NCBI RefSeq assembly: GCF_016598535.1
Contig: NZ_CP066779.1
Coordinates: 2,294,001-2,358,000, forward strand
Direction of reading: 5' to 3'
From: Rhodococcus sp. P-2
GTDB lineage: Bacteria; Actinomycetota; Actinomycetes; Mycobacteriales; Mycobacteriaceae
Length of the DNA stretch: 64,000 nt
How positions within the stretch are numbered: the stretch's first letter is position 1; each line of letters begins with the position of its first letter. Made by a program: the position numbers and the translations under genes. This document shows, in pieces, positions 53,251 through 62,261 of the stretch. A model generated the notes under the pieces. It was not told the DNA's origin, did not search any database, and saw nothing but the letters and a program-made list of their open reading frames with translations.

Positions 53251-54441
53251 TTGACCACGAATGGTTCTCGAACCACAGTTCTGACCAACATCGGAACCCT
53301 CGTCACCAATGACCCGACTCTGGGTGAGGGCAAGCTCGGCGTACGACACGACGCGGCAATCGTCTTCGACGACGGCGTTGTTGCTTGGGTCGGCGATTCC
53401 GCCGACGCCCCGGCTGCCGATATCGGTCAGGATATCGGCGGTCGGGCCCTGCTTCCCGGCTTCGTGGAGAGTCACTCACACCTCGTGTTCGGTGGCGAGC
53501 GGGCCGAGGAATTCGCGGCTCGCATGGCCGGCGAAAAGTACGCCGCCGGCGGCATTCGCAACACCATCGAAGCGACGCGCTCGGCCACCGACGAGCAATT
53601 GCAGGCCAATGTTCGGCGCCTACTCGACGAATCCCTGCGCTCGGGCAGCACAACCGTCGAATGCAAGACCGGGTACGGGCAGAACACCGAGAGCGAACTA
53701 CGCAGCGCGCTGATCGCCGGGCAGTTCACCGACGAGGTCACACTGCTGGCCGCCCACGTTCCACCACCCGAATATGCCGGCCGCGCCGATGATTACGTCG
53801 CCATGGCGTGCGACGAGATGATCCCTGCCTGTGCGCCACATGCGAAGTGGATCGATGTCTTCTGCGAGCGAGGAGCATTCAACCGCGAACAGGCACATGC
53901 AGTCCTGAGCGCAGGCGTCGCCGCCGGACTGATCCCCCGTGTCCACGGAAACCAACTCGGCGAAGGGCCAGGAGTCCAGCTCGCCGTCGAGATGGGTGCC
54001 GCGTCCGTCGATCACGTCACCTACGTTACCGCCGAGGACATCGACGCCCTGGCTCAGAGTTCCACCGTCGCAACACTGTTGCCCGGCGCCGACTTCTCCA
54101 CCCGCAACAAGTACCCCGACGCCCGCGCACTTCTGGACGCCGGAGTCACCGTAGCTCTGGGCGCCGACTGCAACCCCGGCACCTGCTACACCACCAGCCT
54201 TCCGTTCTGCATCGCAATTGCGGTGCGAGACATGCACATGACGCCCGCTGAGGCGGTCTGGGCAGCCACTGCCGGTGGCGCCCGCGCGCTTCAACGTACC
54301 GACGTCGGAACCCTTTCTCTCGGAACACGTGCCGACGCCATCGCGCTCGATGCACCGTCGTACCTCCACCTCGCCTACCGCCCGGGCGTGCCTCTGGTGC
54401 GCGAGGTCTGGAAAAACGGCGCACTCGCCACAAGCTACTGA
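53251..54441 (+). CDS. hutI: Imidazolonepropionase
   Basis: 396 residues from TTG 53251 with an AGGA ribosome site; no ATG of suitable position exists. An amidohydrolase that opens imidazolone-propionate to formiminoglutamate. Metal site: [20 protein letters not shown] (His-x-His), [50 protein letters not shown] and [20 protein letters not shown] with the Asp ligand. The ending [20 protein letters not shown] is typical of HutI. It sits 37 bp after hutU and 23 bp before hutG. Confidence 0.96.
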   Translation: MTTNGSRTTVLTNIGTLVTNDPTLGEGKLGVRHDAAIVFDDGVVAWVGDSADAPAADIGQDIGGRALLPGFVESHSHLVFGGERAEEFAARMAGEKYAAGGIRNTIEATRSATDEQLQANVRRLLDESLRSGSTTVECKTGYGQNTESELRSALIAGQFTDEVTLLAAHVPPPEYAGRADDYVAMACDEMIPACAPHAKWIDVFCERGAFNREQAHAVLSAGVAAGLIPRVHGNQLGEGPGVQLAVEMGAASVDHVTYVTAEDIDALAQSSTVATLLPGADFSTRNKYPDARALLDAGVTVALGADCNPGTCYTTSLPFCIAIAVRDMHMTPAEAVWAATAGGARALQRTDVGTLSLGTRADAIALDAPSYLHLAYRPGVPLVREVWKNGALATSY

Positions 54442-54464
54442 AATACACTCACCGGGAGGCCGTC

Positions 54465-55433
54465 GTGGCACATCAGATCGCAGTCGACATCGAACCCAAG
54501 CCGTGGACCGGACGCTCCGACGGTACCTCTGCCGAGCATCTGCGGTGGCATCATGCCGTGCAACCGTATTCAGCCGAGACCGCACCCGGTGACTGTGTTC
54601 TGATCGGATTCTCCAGCGACGAAGGAGTCCGTCGCAACAAGGGCCGTCGCGGTGCCGCGGACGGCCCGGACGCATTGCGAGCCGGGTTGGCTTCCATGGC
54701 GCTGGCCGAACCGCTGCAGATTCAGGACGCGGGAACCGTTGCCGTGTCGGGTGAAGAACTCGAGGCCGGTCAAGCCGCACTCGGGAACGCAGTCAGCGCT
54801 GCGCTCGATTCGGGACACTTCCCCGTGGTTCTCGGGGGAGGACACGAAATCGCCTACGGTACATACCTCGGCGTCGCGGGCTCCGAGTTGCGGACCGCCG
54901 GAGCCAAACTCGGAATCCTCAACTTGGACGCGCACTTCGATCTACGTGGCGATCCGATCCCCAGCTCCGGCACGCCCTTTCGTCAGATCGCCGAGGACGA
55001 AGCCGCGGCCGGTACCTCGCATCAGTACAGCGTGATCGGGATCAGCCAGCCCAGCAACACCACTGCTCTGTTCGACACGGCCCACCGTCTCGGCGTTCGC
55101 TATCTGCTCGACGAAGAATGCGGAGTGATCGATCGAGGCGTCGTGGATCAGTTCCTCGCAGACTTCCTCGACGACGTCGATCTGGTCTACCTGACCATCG
55201 ACCTCGACGTACTTCCTGCCGCCGTGGCGCCGGGCGTCAGCGCACCCGCGGCCTACGGTGTCAGCCTGGAAACCATCCAATACGTATGTGATCGAGTCAC
55301 GTCCAGCGGAAAGCTCGCGGTTCTCGATGTCGCCGAACTGAACCCGAGCCTCGACGTCGACAATCGCACTGCACGGACCGCTGCTCGCCTGATCCATCGG
55401 ATTGTCACCAAGCACGTGCCGGTTCGGCGCTAG
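54465..55433 (+). CDS. hutG: Formimidoylglutamase (arginase family)
   Basis: 322 residues from GTG 54465 with GGGAGG upstream. It hydrolyses N-formimidoyl-glutamate to glutamate and formamide. The binuclear Mn site is complete: GGGHEIAYG (His), LNLDAHFDLR (Asp-x-His-x-Asp) and YLTIDLDVLPAAVAPGVSAP (Asp-x-Asp). ATG/GTG spacing and order put it last in the hut operon. The pathway therefore ends in glutamate plus formamide, and glutamate can go to the NAD-glutamate dehydrogenase encoded nearby. The gene converges on the broken lipoprotein gene. Confidence 0.93.
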   Translation: MAHQIAVDIEPKPWTGRSDGTSAEHLRWHHAVQPYSAETAPGDCVLIGFSSDEGVRRNKGRRGAADGPDALRAGLASMALAEPLQIQDAGTVAVSGEELEAGQAALGNAVSAALDSGHFPVVLGGGHEIAYGTYLGVAGSELRTAGAKLGILNLDAHFDLRGDPIPSSGTPFRQIAEDEAAAGTSHQYSVIGISQPSNTTALFDTAHRLGVRYLLDEECGVIDRGVVDQFLADFLDDVDLVYLTIDLDVLPAAVAPGVSAPAAYGVSLETIQYVCDRVTSSGKLAVLDVAELNPSLDVDNRTARTAARLIHRIVTKHVPVRR

Positions 55434-55464
55434 CCCCGAGTACATTCAGCAACACTGAGCAGAT

Positions 55465-56273
55465 CTACGGAACGGCCTGAAAGCTGATGCCGCGAGATCT
55501 GTCAGCACACTCCAAACTATGCCCTTCGAGCTCGCTGGCGGTTGCAGTCAAGACGCTGCACAGCCAGCCGTCGAACTCCGCTGACCAGGTATTTCCGGCA
55601 TGACTGAGCGACGTGTCGTTCAGGTACCTTTCGGCAATGCCCATTGCCACCTCACAAGTGACGCCACCTTGCAGATTGTCGATGGAGGCGACACCGCCTG
55701 TCTCGGGGTAGGTGATCGTTCCGCACCCCTCGGATGTGGATGTCGTCGGCAATTGTGAAGTCGAAGTCGACGAGTTGCCCGAGCAGTACTCGAAGCCGGG
55801 GACTCCACCGATCACGGGAGGCCCGACCGTGCCGTCGTGAATCGAAAAGCCGATCAACCCTCCTGGGTTGCCATTACCGACTTGCCGCGGATCTCTGGTG
55901 GTGACGAAGATCGATTCGCCTGACTCGGTCTGAATCGTCATTGTCGAATGATCGTTGCCGTGGGCCGATTCGATCTGAGCCACGGTGGAGCCGTCGTGCC
56001 ACCAGACGTCGTGAACGGAACGACAGCGCAACTCGGAAACTGCGTGGGCGTTCCGGCCTGATTCCCCAACGACGACAATGCTTCTGCCTGTGTCATACCG
56101 AGCGCGAGCGAGCCGAATCTCTCTGAACTTGCCTGTGTCACGGCCGATGCCTTCCCGGGACTACTCGAAACAACAGTGCTCGACGCAGACTCCGTTGACG
56201 ACGTTACGTCTGTCCTGTTGAGACTGTCAGAGGCACAGCCACCGAGAAACAACGACAGACAGACGCCGGCCAC
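55465..56273 (-). pseudogene. Secreted lipoprotein gene split by an apparent frameshift
   Basis: Two minus-strand frames form one protein. The first (from GTG 56273) has a short hydrophobic start with lipobox LFLGGC, a Ser/Thr-rich linker and SERFGSLALGMTQAEALSSLG. The second continues as ELRCRSVHDVWWHDGSTVAQ, then SIFVTTRDPRQV, and a C-terminal domain with four or five Cys (GFEYCSGNSS, GGVTCEVAMG, DGWLCSVLTA, SLECADRSRG). Adding one base at the CCCC run (plus strand 56064-56067) or TTT run nearby joins them: LGESGRNAHAVSELRCRS. It is either a recent frameshift, a phase-variable run or a sequencing error. The signal peptide lacks basic residues, and a 12-bp palindrome covers the start. Confidence 0.65.
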
Positions 56274-56294
56274 TACAACCGTGGTTGTAGTGGC
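56269..56294. terminator. Perfect 12-bp-arm hairpin after the importer operon
   Basis: GCCACTACAACC-GT-GGTTGTAGTGGC. It follows the stop of the binding-protein gene (56362) by about 70 bp on the minus strand and overlaps the GTG start of the broken lipoprotein gene. No T-run follows, so terminator is only one reading; an operator is another. Confidence 0.45.
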
Positions 56295-56361
56295 TGCGCC
56301 GTACCGAACTCGGTCAACTGGTGTGCGCGGTCGGTGACAAGAACGCCATCCCTGCCTTCGG

Positions 56362-57270
56362 TCATGGCACCAGGGAATTCTTCTCCAACCAGTCCTGAGC
56401 GATGTCGCTCATGTCATCGAGATCGGCAACGCGCTGGTTCATCTCGATGAGGTCTTCAGTGGTCAGTGCCGCCGAAACCCCCGCGAGCACGGATCGGACG
56501 TCATCGCGAGCCTTCAACTCGTTGATGATCGGCGTGATGTTCTCGGCGAGGAAGAGATGCTTCGTATCCTCGAGCGCAACCAAGTTCTCCGAGCGCATCG
56601 CGGGATCGGTACTGAAGACATCGGCTACCTGTATCTGCCCGCTCAGGAGCGCATTGAGCGTGAGGGGGCCACCTGCATCGAGTGCCAGGAACTCCCGGAA
56701 CGTCAGGCCGTACTTGGTCTTCAAGCCGGCAACGCCGTTTTCGCGCGTCTTCCATTCCGGCGGTCCGCCGAGCGTCAACTCGTCGGCGTACTGCACCAGA
56801 TCCTCGACGGTCTCGAGCGAATACTTTTCTGCCGTCTCCTGTTTGACGGCAAGTACATCCTTGTCCTCAGCGGGCGACGGCTCGAGAGCTACCAGCCCCT
56901 TGGGCAATTTCGCATCGATTTCGGCGGATACTTCAGCTGAAGCCGTCGCCGTTGTCTTGCTGTCCAGATATTGCAACAAGGCGCCGGAATACTCGGGGAT
57001 CAGATCGATGGAACCATCGCGCAATGCCGGTACATAGAGTTCTCGGCTACCGATGTTCAACTTCTCGGTAACGTCGATACCGTTGGCACGAAGCGCTTCG
57101 GCGTAAATGGTCGCAATCAGTTGGCTCTCGGGAAAATCGGCGGAACCGATCACGATGGCGCCCTCAGCGCTACCACCGCCGTCCGTGGCCAAGGGGTCCT
57201 TGCCGATTCCGCAGCTGGACAACGCAACCGCTGTCACACCGACCAACGCGGCGATCAATACCTTCTTCAT
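56362..57270 (-). CDS. Substrate-binding lipoprotein of an OpuC/ProX-type quaternary-amine ABC importer
   Basis: 302 residues. MKKVLIAALVGVTAVALSSC is a lipoprotein signal with Cys20. The mature part has the glycine-betaine-binding fold of OpuCC/OsmF type: IVIGSADFPESQLIATIYAE, LRDGSIDLIPEYSGALLQYL (the PEY-G motif), and a C-terminal ITPIINELKARDDVRSVLAG. Proteins of this family bind compatible solutes such as betaine, choline or carnitine, and a relative (EgtU) binds ergothioneine. Which ligand this one binds cannot be read directly. Last gene of the operon lyase-ATPase-permease-permease-binding protein; the lyase suggests a histidine betaine. Confidence 0.88.
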   Translation of the reverse strand: MKKVLIAALVGVTAVALSSCGIGKDPLATDGGGSAEGAIVIGSADFPESQLIATIYAEALRANGIDVTEKLNIGSRELYVPALRDGSIDLIPEYSGALLQYLDSKTTATASAEVSAEIDAKLPKGLVALEPSPAEDKDVLAVKQETAEKYSLETVEDLVQYADELTLGGPPEWKTRENGVAGLKTKYGLTFREFLALDAGGPLTLNALLSGQIQVADVFSTDPAMRSENLVALEDTKHLFLAENITPIINELKARDDVRSVLAGVSAALTTEDLIEMNQRVADLDDMSDIAQDWLEKNSLVP

Positions 57271-57281
57271 TTCGAATGTCC

Positions 57282-58022
57282 TCAGATCGGTGCGGGCTCG
57301 GGCACAGCAGTGCGTTGTGAGGTGGCGGCAGGCTTCTCTGACTTCTTCTTCCGATCGCGCCTGGTGATGCCAGGCGAAACGACTCGCGCAGTCAGTGCGC
57401 CGATTCCGAGATCGAAAACCAGCGCAATCAGCGATACCAGTACGGCTCCGGCCGCCATCTGGCCGTAGTCGCTCTGAGCTTTTCCGTCGATCAACAACCG
57501 GCCTAGCCCGCCCAACGAAATGTAAGCGGCCACAGTCGCGGTGGAGACGATCTGAAGAACGGCACTTCTGATGCCGGACAACATGAGTGGCAGGGCACAT
57601 GGAATCTCGACCTCGGTCAAGATCCGCATCGATCGAAATCCCATCCCCCGCGCGGCGTCGACTGCAGCCTGATCGACCGCTCGAACTCCGGCATACGTGT
57701 TGGTGAGAATGGGAGGGATCGCGAGAAGCACCAGGACGATGAGGCTGGGGATCAGATACGCGAGTTTGTTCGGGAATGACGGCGCGATAATGAGAACCAG
57801 TAGGATCAGCAGACCGATGGTCGGCAGCGCTCGTAGCGAGTTGGCCAGTCCAGCAACAACAACGGAGCCTCGGCCCGTGTGTCCGATGTAGAGACCGAGC
57901 GGGATCGCGATAACCGCAGCCACCGCCAGCGCGGCGAAGGTGTACATCAAGTGCTGAACGAGAAGGGTGGGGATACCGTCCGGCCCGGTCCAGTGGGATC
58001 CGTCGAGTAGGTAGTTGATCAT
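57282..58022 (-). CDS. ABC importer permease, OpuC/ProW family
   Basis: 246 residues with five or six transmembrane helices. The cytoplasmic EAA-type loop is AAVDAARGMGFRSMRILTEV, and LPTIGLLILLVLIIAPSFPN, LIPSLIVLVLLAIPPILTNT and VSTATVAAYISLGGLGRLL mark helices shared with OpuCB/OpuCD. A basic C-terminal tail (ITRRDRKKKSEKPA) faces the cytoplasm. ATG 58022 overlaps the stop of the other permease by 4 bases. The two permeases would form a heterodimer in the membrane with the ATPase. Confidence 0.88.
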   Translation of the reverse strand: MINYLLDGSHWTGPDGIPTLLVQHLMYTFAALAVAAVIAIPLGLYIGHTGRGSVVVAGLANSLRALPTIGLLILLVLIIAPSFPNKLAYLIPSLIVLVLLAIPPILTNTYAGVRAVDQAAVDAARGMGFRSMRILTEVEIPCALPLMLSGIRSAVLQIVSTATVAAYISLGGLGRLLIDGKAQSDYGQMAAGAVLVSLIALVFDLGIGALTARVVSPGITRRDRKKKSEKPAATSQRTAVPEPAPI

Positions 58023-58669
58023 GATGTGGTCACTTTCGGGGTCCACGGCGTCAACAGCCGATTCGCCAACATGATGAGGAGATCAAGAATCAACGCCAGC
58101 ACCAGACACAGAGCGATACCTGCGATGATGGGAGTGTAGAAACGCAACTGAAATCCCTGGGTGAACAACGAACCTATCTGCGGAATACCCAGGAGTGCGC
58201 CGAGTGAGACAAGACTGACATTCGAGACGACTGCGACGCGCAAACCCGCACAGATCACCGGAACTCCCACTGGCAACTGCACTTTCAACAGCGTCTGATA
58301 CGGCCGGTAACCCATCGCCGTCGCTGCCAGAACTGTCTCCGGCGGAACCGAATCGAGCGCATCGGCCACTACCCGCACGAGCAGAGCAACGGTGTACACG
58401 GTGAGCGCAACGATGATGTTCATCGGGTCCAGAATCTTGGTACCCAGAATCGGAGGCAGGAGCACGAACAGCGCGAGCGAAGGGATCGTGTAGAGCAATC
58501 CGGCCGTGCCCACCACGTAGGGATGCAACCGACGACTGCGATAGGCAACCCAGCCGATCGGCAACGCGACCACCAAGCCGATCACCAAGGGAATCAACGA
58601 CAGCAGAACATGCCATCCCACCAGGTCCATGATCCGGTCGGACTGACGTCCGAGCCATTCGAAGTTCAT
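58019..58669 (-). CDS. ABC importer permease, OpuC/ProW family
   Basis: 216 residues. The helices LSLIPLVIGLVVALPIGWVA, GTAGLLYTIPSLALFVLLPP and IIVALTVYTVALLVRVVADA are classic for OpuCB-type permeases, including the YTIPSLA motif. The EAA-like loop is VLAATAMGYRPYQTLLKVQL. It overlaps the ATPase stop by 4 bases (ATGA 58666-58669) and the next permease start by 4 bases, so the ABC genes are translationally chained. Confidence 0.88.
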   Translation of the reverse strand: MNFEWLGRQSDRIMDLVGWHVLLSLIPLVIGLVVALPIGWVAYRSRRLHPYVVGTAGLLYTIPSLALFVLLPPILGTKILDPMNIIVALTVYTVALLVRVVADALDSVPPETVLAATAMGYRPYQTLLKVQLPVGVPVICAGLRVAVVSNVSLVSLGALLGIPQIGSLFTQGFQLRFYTPIIAGIALCLVLALILDLLIMLANRLLTPWTPKVTTS

Positions 58670-59781
58670 CGGAGTGCCCTCCCCGCGTCAGCCAGATCGG
58701 CGGCCTCGATGGCTTCCACCGCGGCGTGCGCGGTGACGGTTCCCACCAGGCGTCCGGCGTCGTCCACGACGACGCCACGCTTGCTCGGCGCTGACAGCGC
58801 CGCATCCAGCAGAGCGCGCATCGTCCCTGTGGAATCAGCAAGTGTTCCACTGAGATTCAAGTCGTCCGGGCGGATACAATCCGTGAGCGCGTCCGGCTTC
58901 ACCCATCCGAGCGGCTTGTTCGCGGGATCCACTACCAACAGCCACGTATCGCCGGTGAGTGCGCGGGCCGCCGCAGCGGAATCGCCCAGATGGGCAACGG
59001 GTTCTGACACTGTCGGTAACTCGCCGTCCAATGTGGTGAACCCCAACGATCGGTACCCACGGTCACGTCCGACGAAGTCGGCAACGAATTCGTCAGCAGG
59101 TTGAGTCAGCAATTCGAGAGGCGTCGCCGCCTGCGCAAGAATGCCGCCGGTACGCAGTACCACCACTTGATCCCCGAGTTTCAGCGCTTCGTCGATGTCG
59201 TGAGTGACGATGATGATCGTCTTTCCGATTTCCTTCTGCAGGCGGAGAAACTCGTCTTGCAGCTGGCCGCGAACGACCGGATCAACGGCGCTGAACGGTT
59301 CGTCCATCAGCATGAATGACGGATCCGCGGCCAGCGCTCGCGCGACACCGACTCGTTGCTGCTGTCCTCCGGAGAGCTGCCACGGATAGCGGTCGGCGAA
59401 GTTGCTCGTCAGACCAACAGTTTCGAGCAGTTCCATAGCGCGAGCACGAGATTCCTTTTTACTCGCGCCGAGCAATCGAGGCATCGTCGCAATGTTGTCG
59501 ACGATGGTGCGATGGGGAAAGAGACCCGCGTGCTGGATCACGTACCCGATGCGTCGACGCAAGAGAGCCGGATCCATTCCCGCTGCGGACTCACCGTCGA
59601 GCGAAATCGTGCCTGACGTCGGTTCGATCAGCCTGTTGATCATGCGGAGTGAGGTCGTCTTGCCGCAGCCGGAAGGACCCACCAAGGCGGTGATCTTTCC
59701 CGTCGGGCACTCCAGATCGAGAGCATCGACGGCAATGGTTCCGTCTGGATACGCCTTGGTGACCTTGTCGAATTTGATCAT
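58666..59781 (-). CDS. ABC importer ATPase with C-terminal CBS-like region, OpuCA type
   Basis: 371 residues. Walker A GPSGCGKTT at 35-43, Q-loop in YVIQHAGLFPHRTIVDNIAT, signature LSGGQQQRVGVARALAADPS, Walker B FMLMDEPFSAVD, and switch His in VTHDIDEA. After residue 245 the chain continues with a CBS-pair-like region (RALTGDTWLLVVDPANKPLG, KRGVVVDDAGRLVGTVTAHA), which in OpuCA/OpuA senses ionic strength or nucleotides. ATG 59781 is 99 bp downstream of the second HutH-family gene on the same strand, with no obvious promoter between, so they likely share the HutC-controlled promoter at 61.45 kb. Confidence 0.9.
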   Translation of the reverse strand: MIKFDKVTKAYPDGTIAVDALDLECPTGKITALVGPSGCGKTTSLRMINRLIEPTSGTISLDGESAAGMDPALLRRRIGYVIQHAGLFPHRTIVDNIATMPRLLGASKKESRARAMELLETVGLTSNFADRYPWQLSGGQQQRVGVARALAADPSFMLMDEPFSAVDPVVRGQLQDEFLRLQKEIGKTIIIVTHDIDEALKLGDQVVVLRTGGILAQAATPLELLTQPADEFVADFVGRDRGYRSLGFTTLDGELPTVSEPVAHLGDSAAAARALTGDTWLLVVDPANKPLGWVKPDALTDCIRPDDLNLSGTLADSTGTMRALLDAALSAPSKRGVVVDDAGRLVGTVTAHAAVEAIEAADLADAGRALR

Positions 59782-59880
59782 TTACGAACTACTTTCGTGT
59801 CGACCTGAGTCCGGACGCACCCAGGAGAAATGGTCGAGTTCCGTTCGAGCACACACCTACTTGTGATTCGGTCCACCTGC

Positions 59881-61353
59881 TTACTGGTCGAGCGGTTGAG
59901 AAAGAAAGTTCACGGCGGCACTCAGATCTGCACTGAGTGGCCGGTCTTCGGTCCTCGCGTCCAGCACCAAACGCGCACGCGCGAGGTACGCACCGAGCTC
60001 GGTCGCCGGATCCAGCTCACGCTGTTGTTGCGAGAGTGCGCGAACCGCCGAGATCAGTTCGCACGCGAGCACCAATCGAGATTGGGTAAGAATGTCCGCC
60101 AATTGAGTTGCAGCTTGGGATGCGAAACTTGCGTGATCCTCGGTGCCGCGCGAAATTACCGTGTGGCCCAACGACCCCGGTGCCGCCGACGAGCGGATCT
60201 CGGCGATGGCAGCAGAAGTCGTGTATTCGAGAAGCATGGTTCCACTGCTGCCGTCCGGACCGTCTGCGAGAAACGCACGGAGGCCGGTGACTGCAGGGTC
60301 GGAGAGGTTGGCGAGCCGGCATTGCGAGAGCAGGGCAGCACTGGCGACCGCCAACTTCGCCTCGTCAACTGCAAGAGCGATTGGCATCGCATGGAAATTT
60401 CCGTTGTGGAACACCATGTCGTCTTCGACCGACACCAGCGGATTCTCGGAAGACGAATTCATCTCGATACTCAGCGTGTTCTGCAGTCGATGCACCGCTT
60501 GCCAGGTGGCACCCAAGATTTGCGGTAGGGCGCGAAACCCGAACGAGTCCTGAACTCTCACGGGTGTGATGTCGTGTGGGGCCAGCAGATCGCGAACCCG
60601 CTCGGCGACCTCCGCTTGACCGAAGTGCATTCTTGCCGACTGTACTTGTGCAGCAAACGGTTCGACCGAACTACGCGACGCAAGCACGGAAAGAACACTG
60701 ACGACCAAGCAGTGCTGAAGCCACCGCGCGACGTCGATACTGGTGTCGCCGGCGATCGCCACCGTCATCGCATTGGTGGAAATGAACGGAAGTGCATCAC
60801 CGTGGTGCGGAATCCAACTGACTCCGGTGCGTCCGTCGCGAAGCGGGCTCTCACCGATCAGCCCCATGGCGATTTCGGAGAACGCACTCAGGTCACCCGT
60901 TCCGATCGCACCGCGTGCGTGCACTGTCGGCAGGTTCTGCGAAGCAACAGCAGCGACCAGACCGTCGATGATGTCGGGATGCATGCCTGAGCCACCGTTG
61001 AGAATTTGATTGGTGCGGATGACGATCGCGGCGCGCACCACCCGGTCCGGGAGCCTGGGGCCCGATCCCGTCGCGTGACTTCTCAGAAGCCTCAGATCCT
61101 GCTGCACACCGTCGGAGACGGCCGTTTCACGATTCCCGCCTACCCCCGTCGTGCGCCCGTACACCGCTTGACGGGAGGAAACCCGAACCGCGGTCTCCCA
61201 TGACCGCCGTGTGAGCTCGAGCGCCGCGGCGGCAGGTCGAATCACGGCCGGCTCTCGCGCAATTTCGTTCACCCGGTGAACCGACAACCCTTTCCCGTCG
61301 AGCACGACACTGTCGTCTTCCGTCCGGTCTTCCGCAGGAAGACGTTCAGTCAT
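59881..61353 (-). CDS. HutH-family lyase lacking the MIO-forming Ser; putative histidine-betaine lyase
   Basis: 490 residues, clearly of the histidine/phenylalanine ammonia-lyase fold: AVYGRTTGVG with Tyr65, LRLLRSHATGSG with His93, VQDSFGFRALPQ, HNGNFHAMPIAL and RGTEDHASFASQ with Glu405. The MIO triad, Ala/Cys-Ser-Gly in active ammonia-lyases, is Gly151-Thr152-Gly153 (ARGAIGTGDLSAF). The Asn of the ING motif is Ser192 and the active-site Tyr of VQDxY is Phe271. Without MIO, ammonia elimination from histidine should not work. Ergothionase, a MIO-independent relative, eliminates the better leaving group trimethylamine. With a betaine-type importer downstream and a HutC-type box in the promoter, a hercynine or ergothioneine lyase is my inference. 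Confidence 0.8.
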   Translation of the reverse strand: MTERLPAEDRTEDDSVVLDGKGLSVHRVNEIAREPAVIRPAAAALELTRRSWETAVRVSSRQAVYGRTTGVGGNRETAVSDGVQQDLRLLRSHATGSGPRLPDRVVRAAIVIRTNQILNGGSGMHPDIIDGLVAAVASQNLPTVHARGAIGTGDLSAFSEIAMGLIGESPLRDGRTGVSWIPHHGDALPFISTNAMTVAIAGDTSIDVARWLQHCLVVSVLSVLASRSSVEPFAAQVQSARMHFGQAEVAERVRDLLAPHDITPVRVQDSFGFRALPQILGATWQAVHRLQNTLSIEMNSSSENPLVSVEDDMVFHNGNFHAMPIALAVDEAKLAVASAALLSQCRLANLSDPAVTGLRAFLADGPDGSSGTMLLEYTTSAAIAEIRSSAAPGSLGHTVISRGTEDHASFASQAATQLADILTQSRLVLACELISAVRALSQQQRELDPATELGAYLARARLVLDARTEDRPLSADLSAAVNFLSQPLDQ

Positions 61354-61444
61354 CAGAACTCCATCGATCGAAGGACTCGGCCATCACGACCGGTGTGCAT
61401 CACATGATCCATGCAATGTGCCCTGGGTCACTTTTAATGAATGT

Positions 61445-61473
61445 ATATTCCTGTATATACAGCCACCTGTCAA
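61445..61473 (-). promoter_or_regulatory. Promoter of the second-lyase operon with HutC-type operator
   Basis: On the minus strand, TTGACA (61473-61468) is a consensus -35. After exactly 17 bases GAATAT (61450-61445) serves as -10. The spacer contains CTGTATATACAG (61451-61462), the same 12-bp core as the hut operon operator and in the same place relative to -35 and -10. The leader to ATG 61353 is about 85 bases. Confidence 0.75.
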
Positions 61474-61551
61474 TAGGGACACCGCAGCTCATCCGCGTGC
61501 GCACACCTTGCGTCACCCCAGTACGAGTGAGCAACTGAACACGAATGATCG

Positions 61552-62226
61552 CTATTCGAGGACGGGTGTCGCCGATCTCCGACGCGCCTCCAGCGCATCG
61601 AGAATGAGATCGAGACCGTAGGCGAACTCACTCGTGTGGTCGTAAGCCGGACTCAGACCGTGATCGACGATCATCTCGTGAAGGAAGGGCAACTCTTCAG
61701 CCGGAAGGTGCTCGAGGATGCCACTCGCAACTTCTTCGACGTCGCCGGGGGCGCTGATCGGTAGATTTGCCTCCTGGAGAACATATCCGCCGATGTAGCT
61801 GTCGATCAGCGAGGCTCCATGGGCGGCCATCGGCAGCGTGAACCCCGCCTTCCGGAGAACTCCCAGCACAGCGTCGAGATGACGCAAAGTCGCCGAGCCA
61901 GGGTTGCGTCGCGAATCCAGCAGACCGAGAGCCCAACGGTGCTGCGACAGGACTGCGCGAGCGGAGAAGGCGCGTCCACGGATTGCATCTCGCCAATCCG
62001 CACACTCGCTGTCGGGTAGATCGATCGTCTCGAAGACCGCATCGACGACGCCGTCGAGAATCGCATCTTTGTTGGGCACGTGGTGGTAGAGCGACATTGC
62101 TTCGATGCCCAATTCCTGAGCCACTCGTCGCATCGTGACGGCCTCGACACCGCCTGCGTCGGCAACGCGGATTGCACCCTCGATCACGCGAGTTCTGTTC
62201 AGCGACTGTCGCGGTTGCCGTGCCAC
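61552..62226 (-). CDS. TetR-family regulator (TetR_C_1 type)
   Basis: 224 residues from GTG 62226 with GGAGGGAG upstream. The HTH is TMRRVAQELGIEAMSLYHHV with PNKDAILDGVVDAVF, typical of TetR proteins with the TetR_C_1 effector domain, the tetracycline-repressor branch; SYIGGYVLQEANLP and FLHEMIVDHGLSPAYDHTSE belong to that domain. Divergent from the Ddn-like reductase gene, with three identical-pattern operators in the 109-bp gap, so it probably represses that gene and itself. The inducer is unknown. Confidence 0.9.
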   Translation of the reverse strand: MARQPRQSLNRTRVIEGAIRVADAGGVEAVTMRRVAQELGIEAMSLYHHVPNKDAILDGVVDAVFETIDLPDSECADWRDAIRGRAFSARAVLSQHRWALGLLDSRRNPGSATLRHLDAVLGVLRKAGFTLPMAAHGASLIDSYIGGYVLQEANLPISAPGDVEEVASGILEHLPAEELPFLHEMIVDHGLSPAYDHTSEFAYGLDLILDALEARRRSATPVLE

Positions 62227-62261
62227 TCAGACTCCCTCCGAGGAACGAATACGTTGACAAC

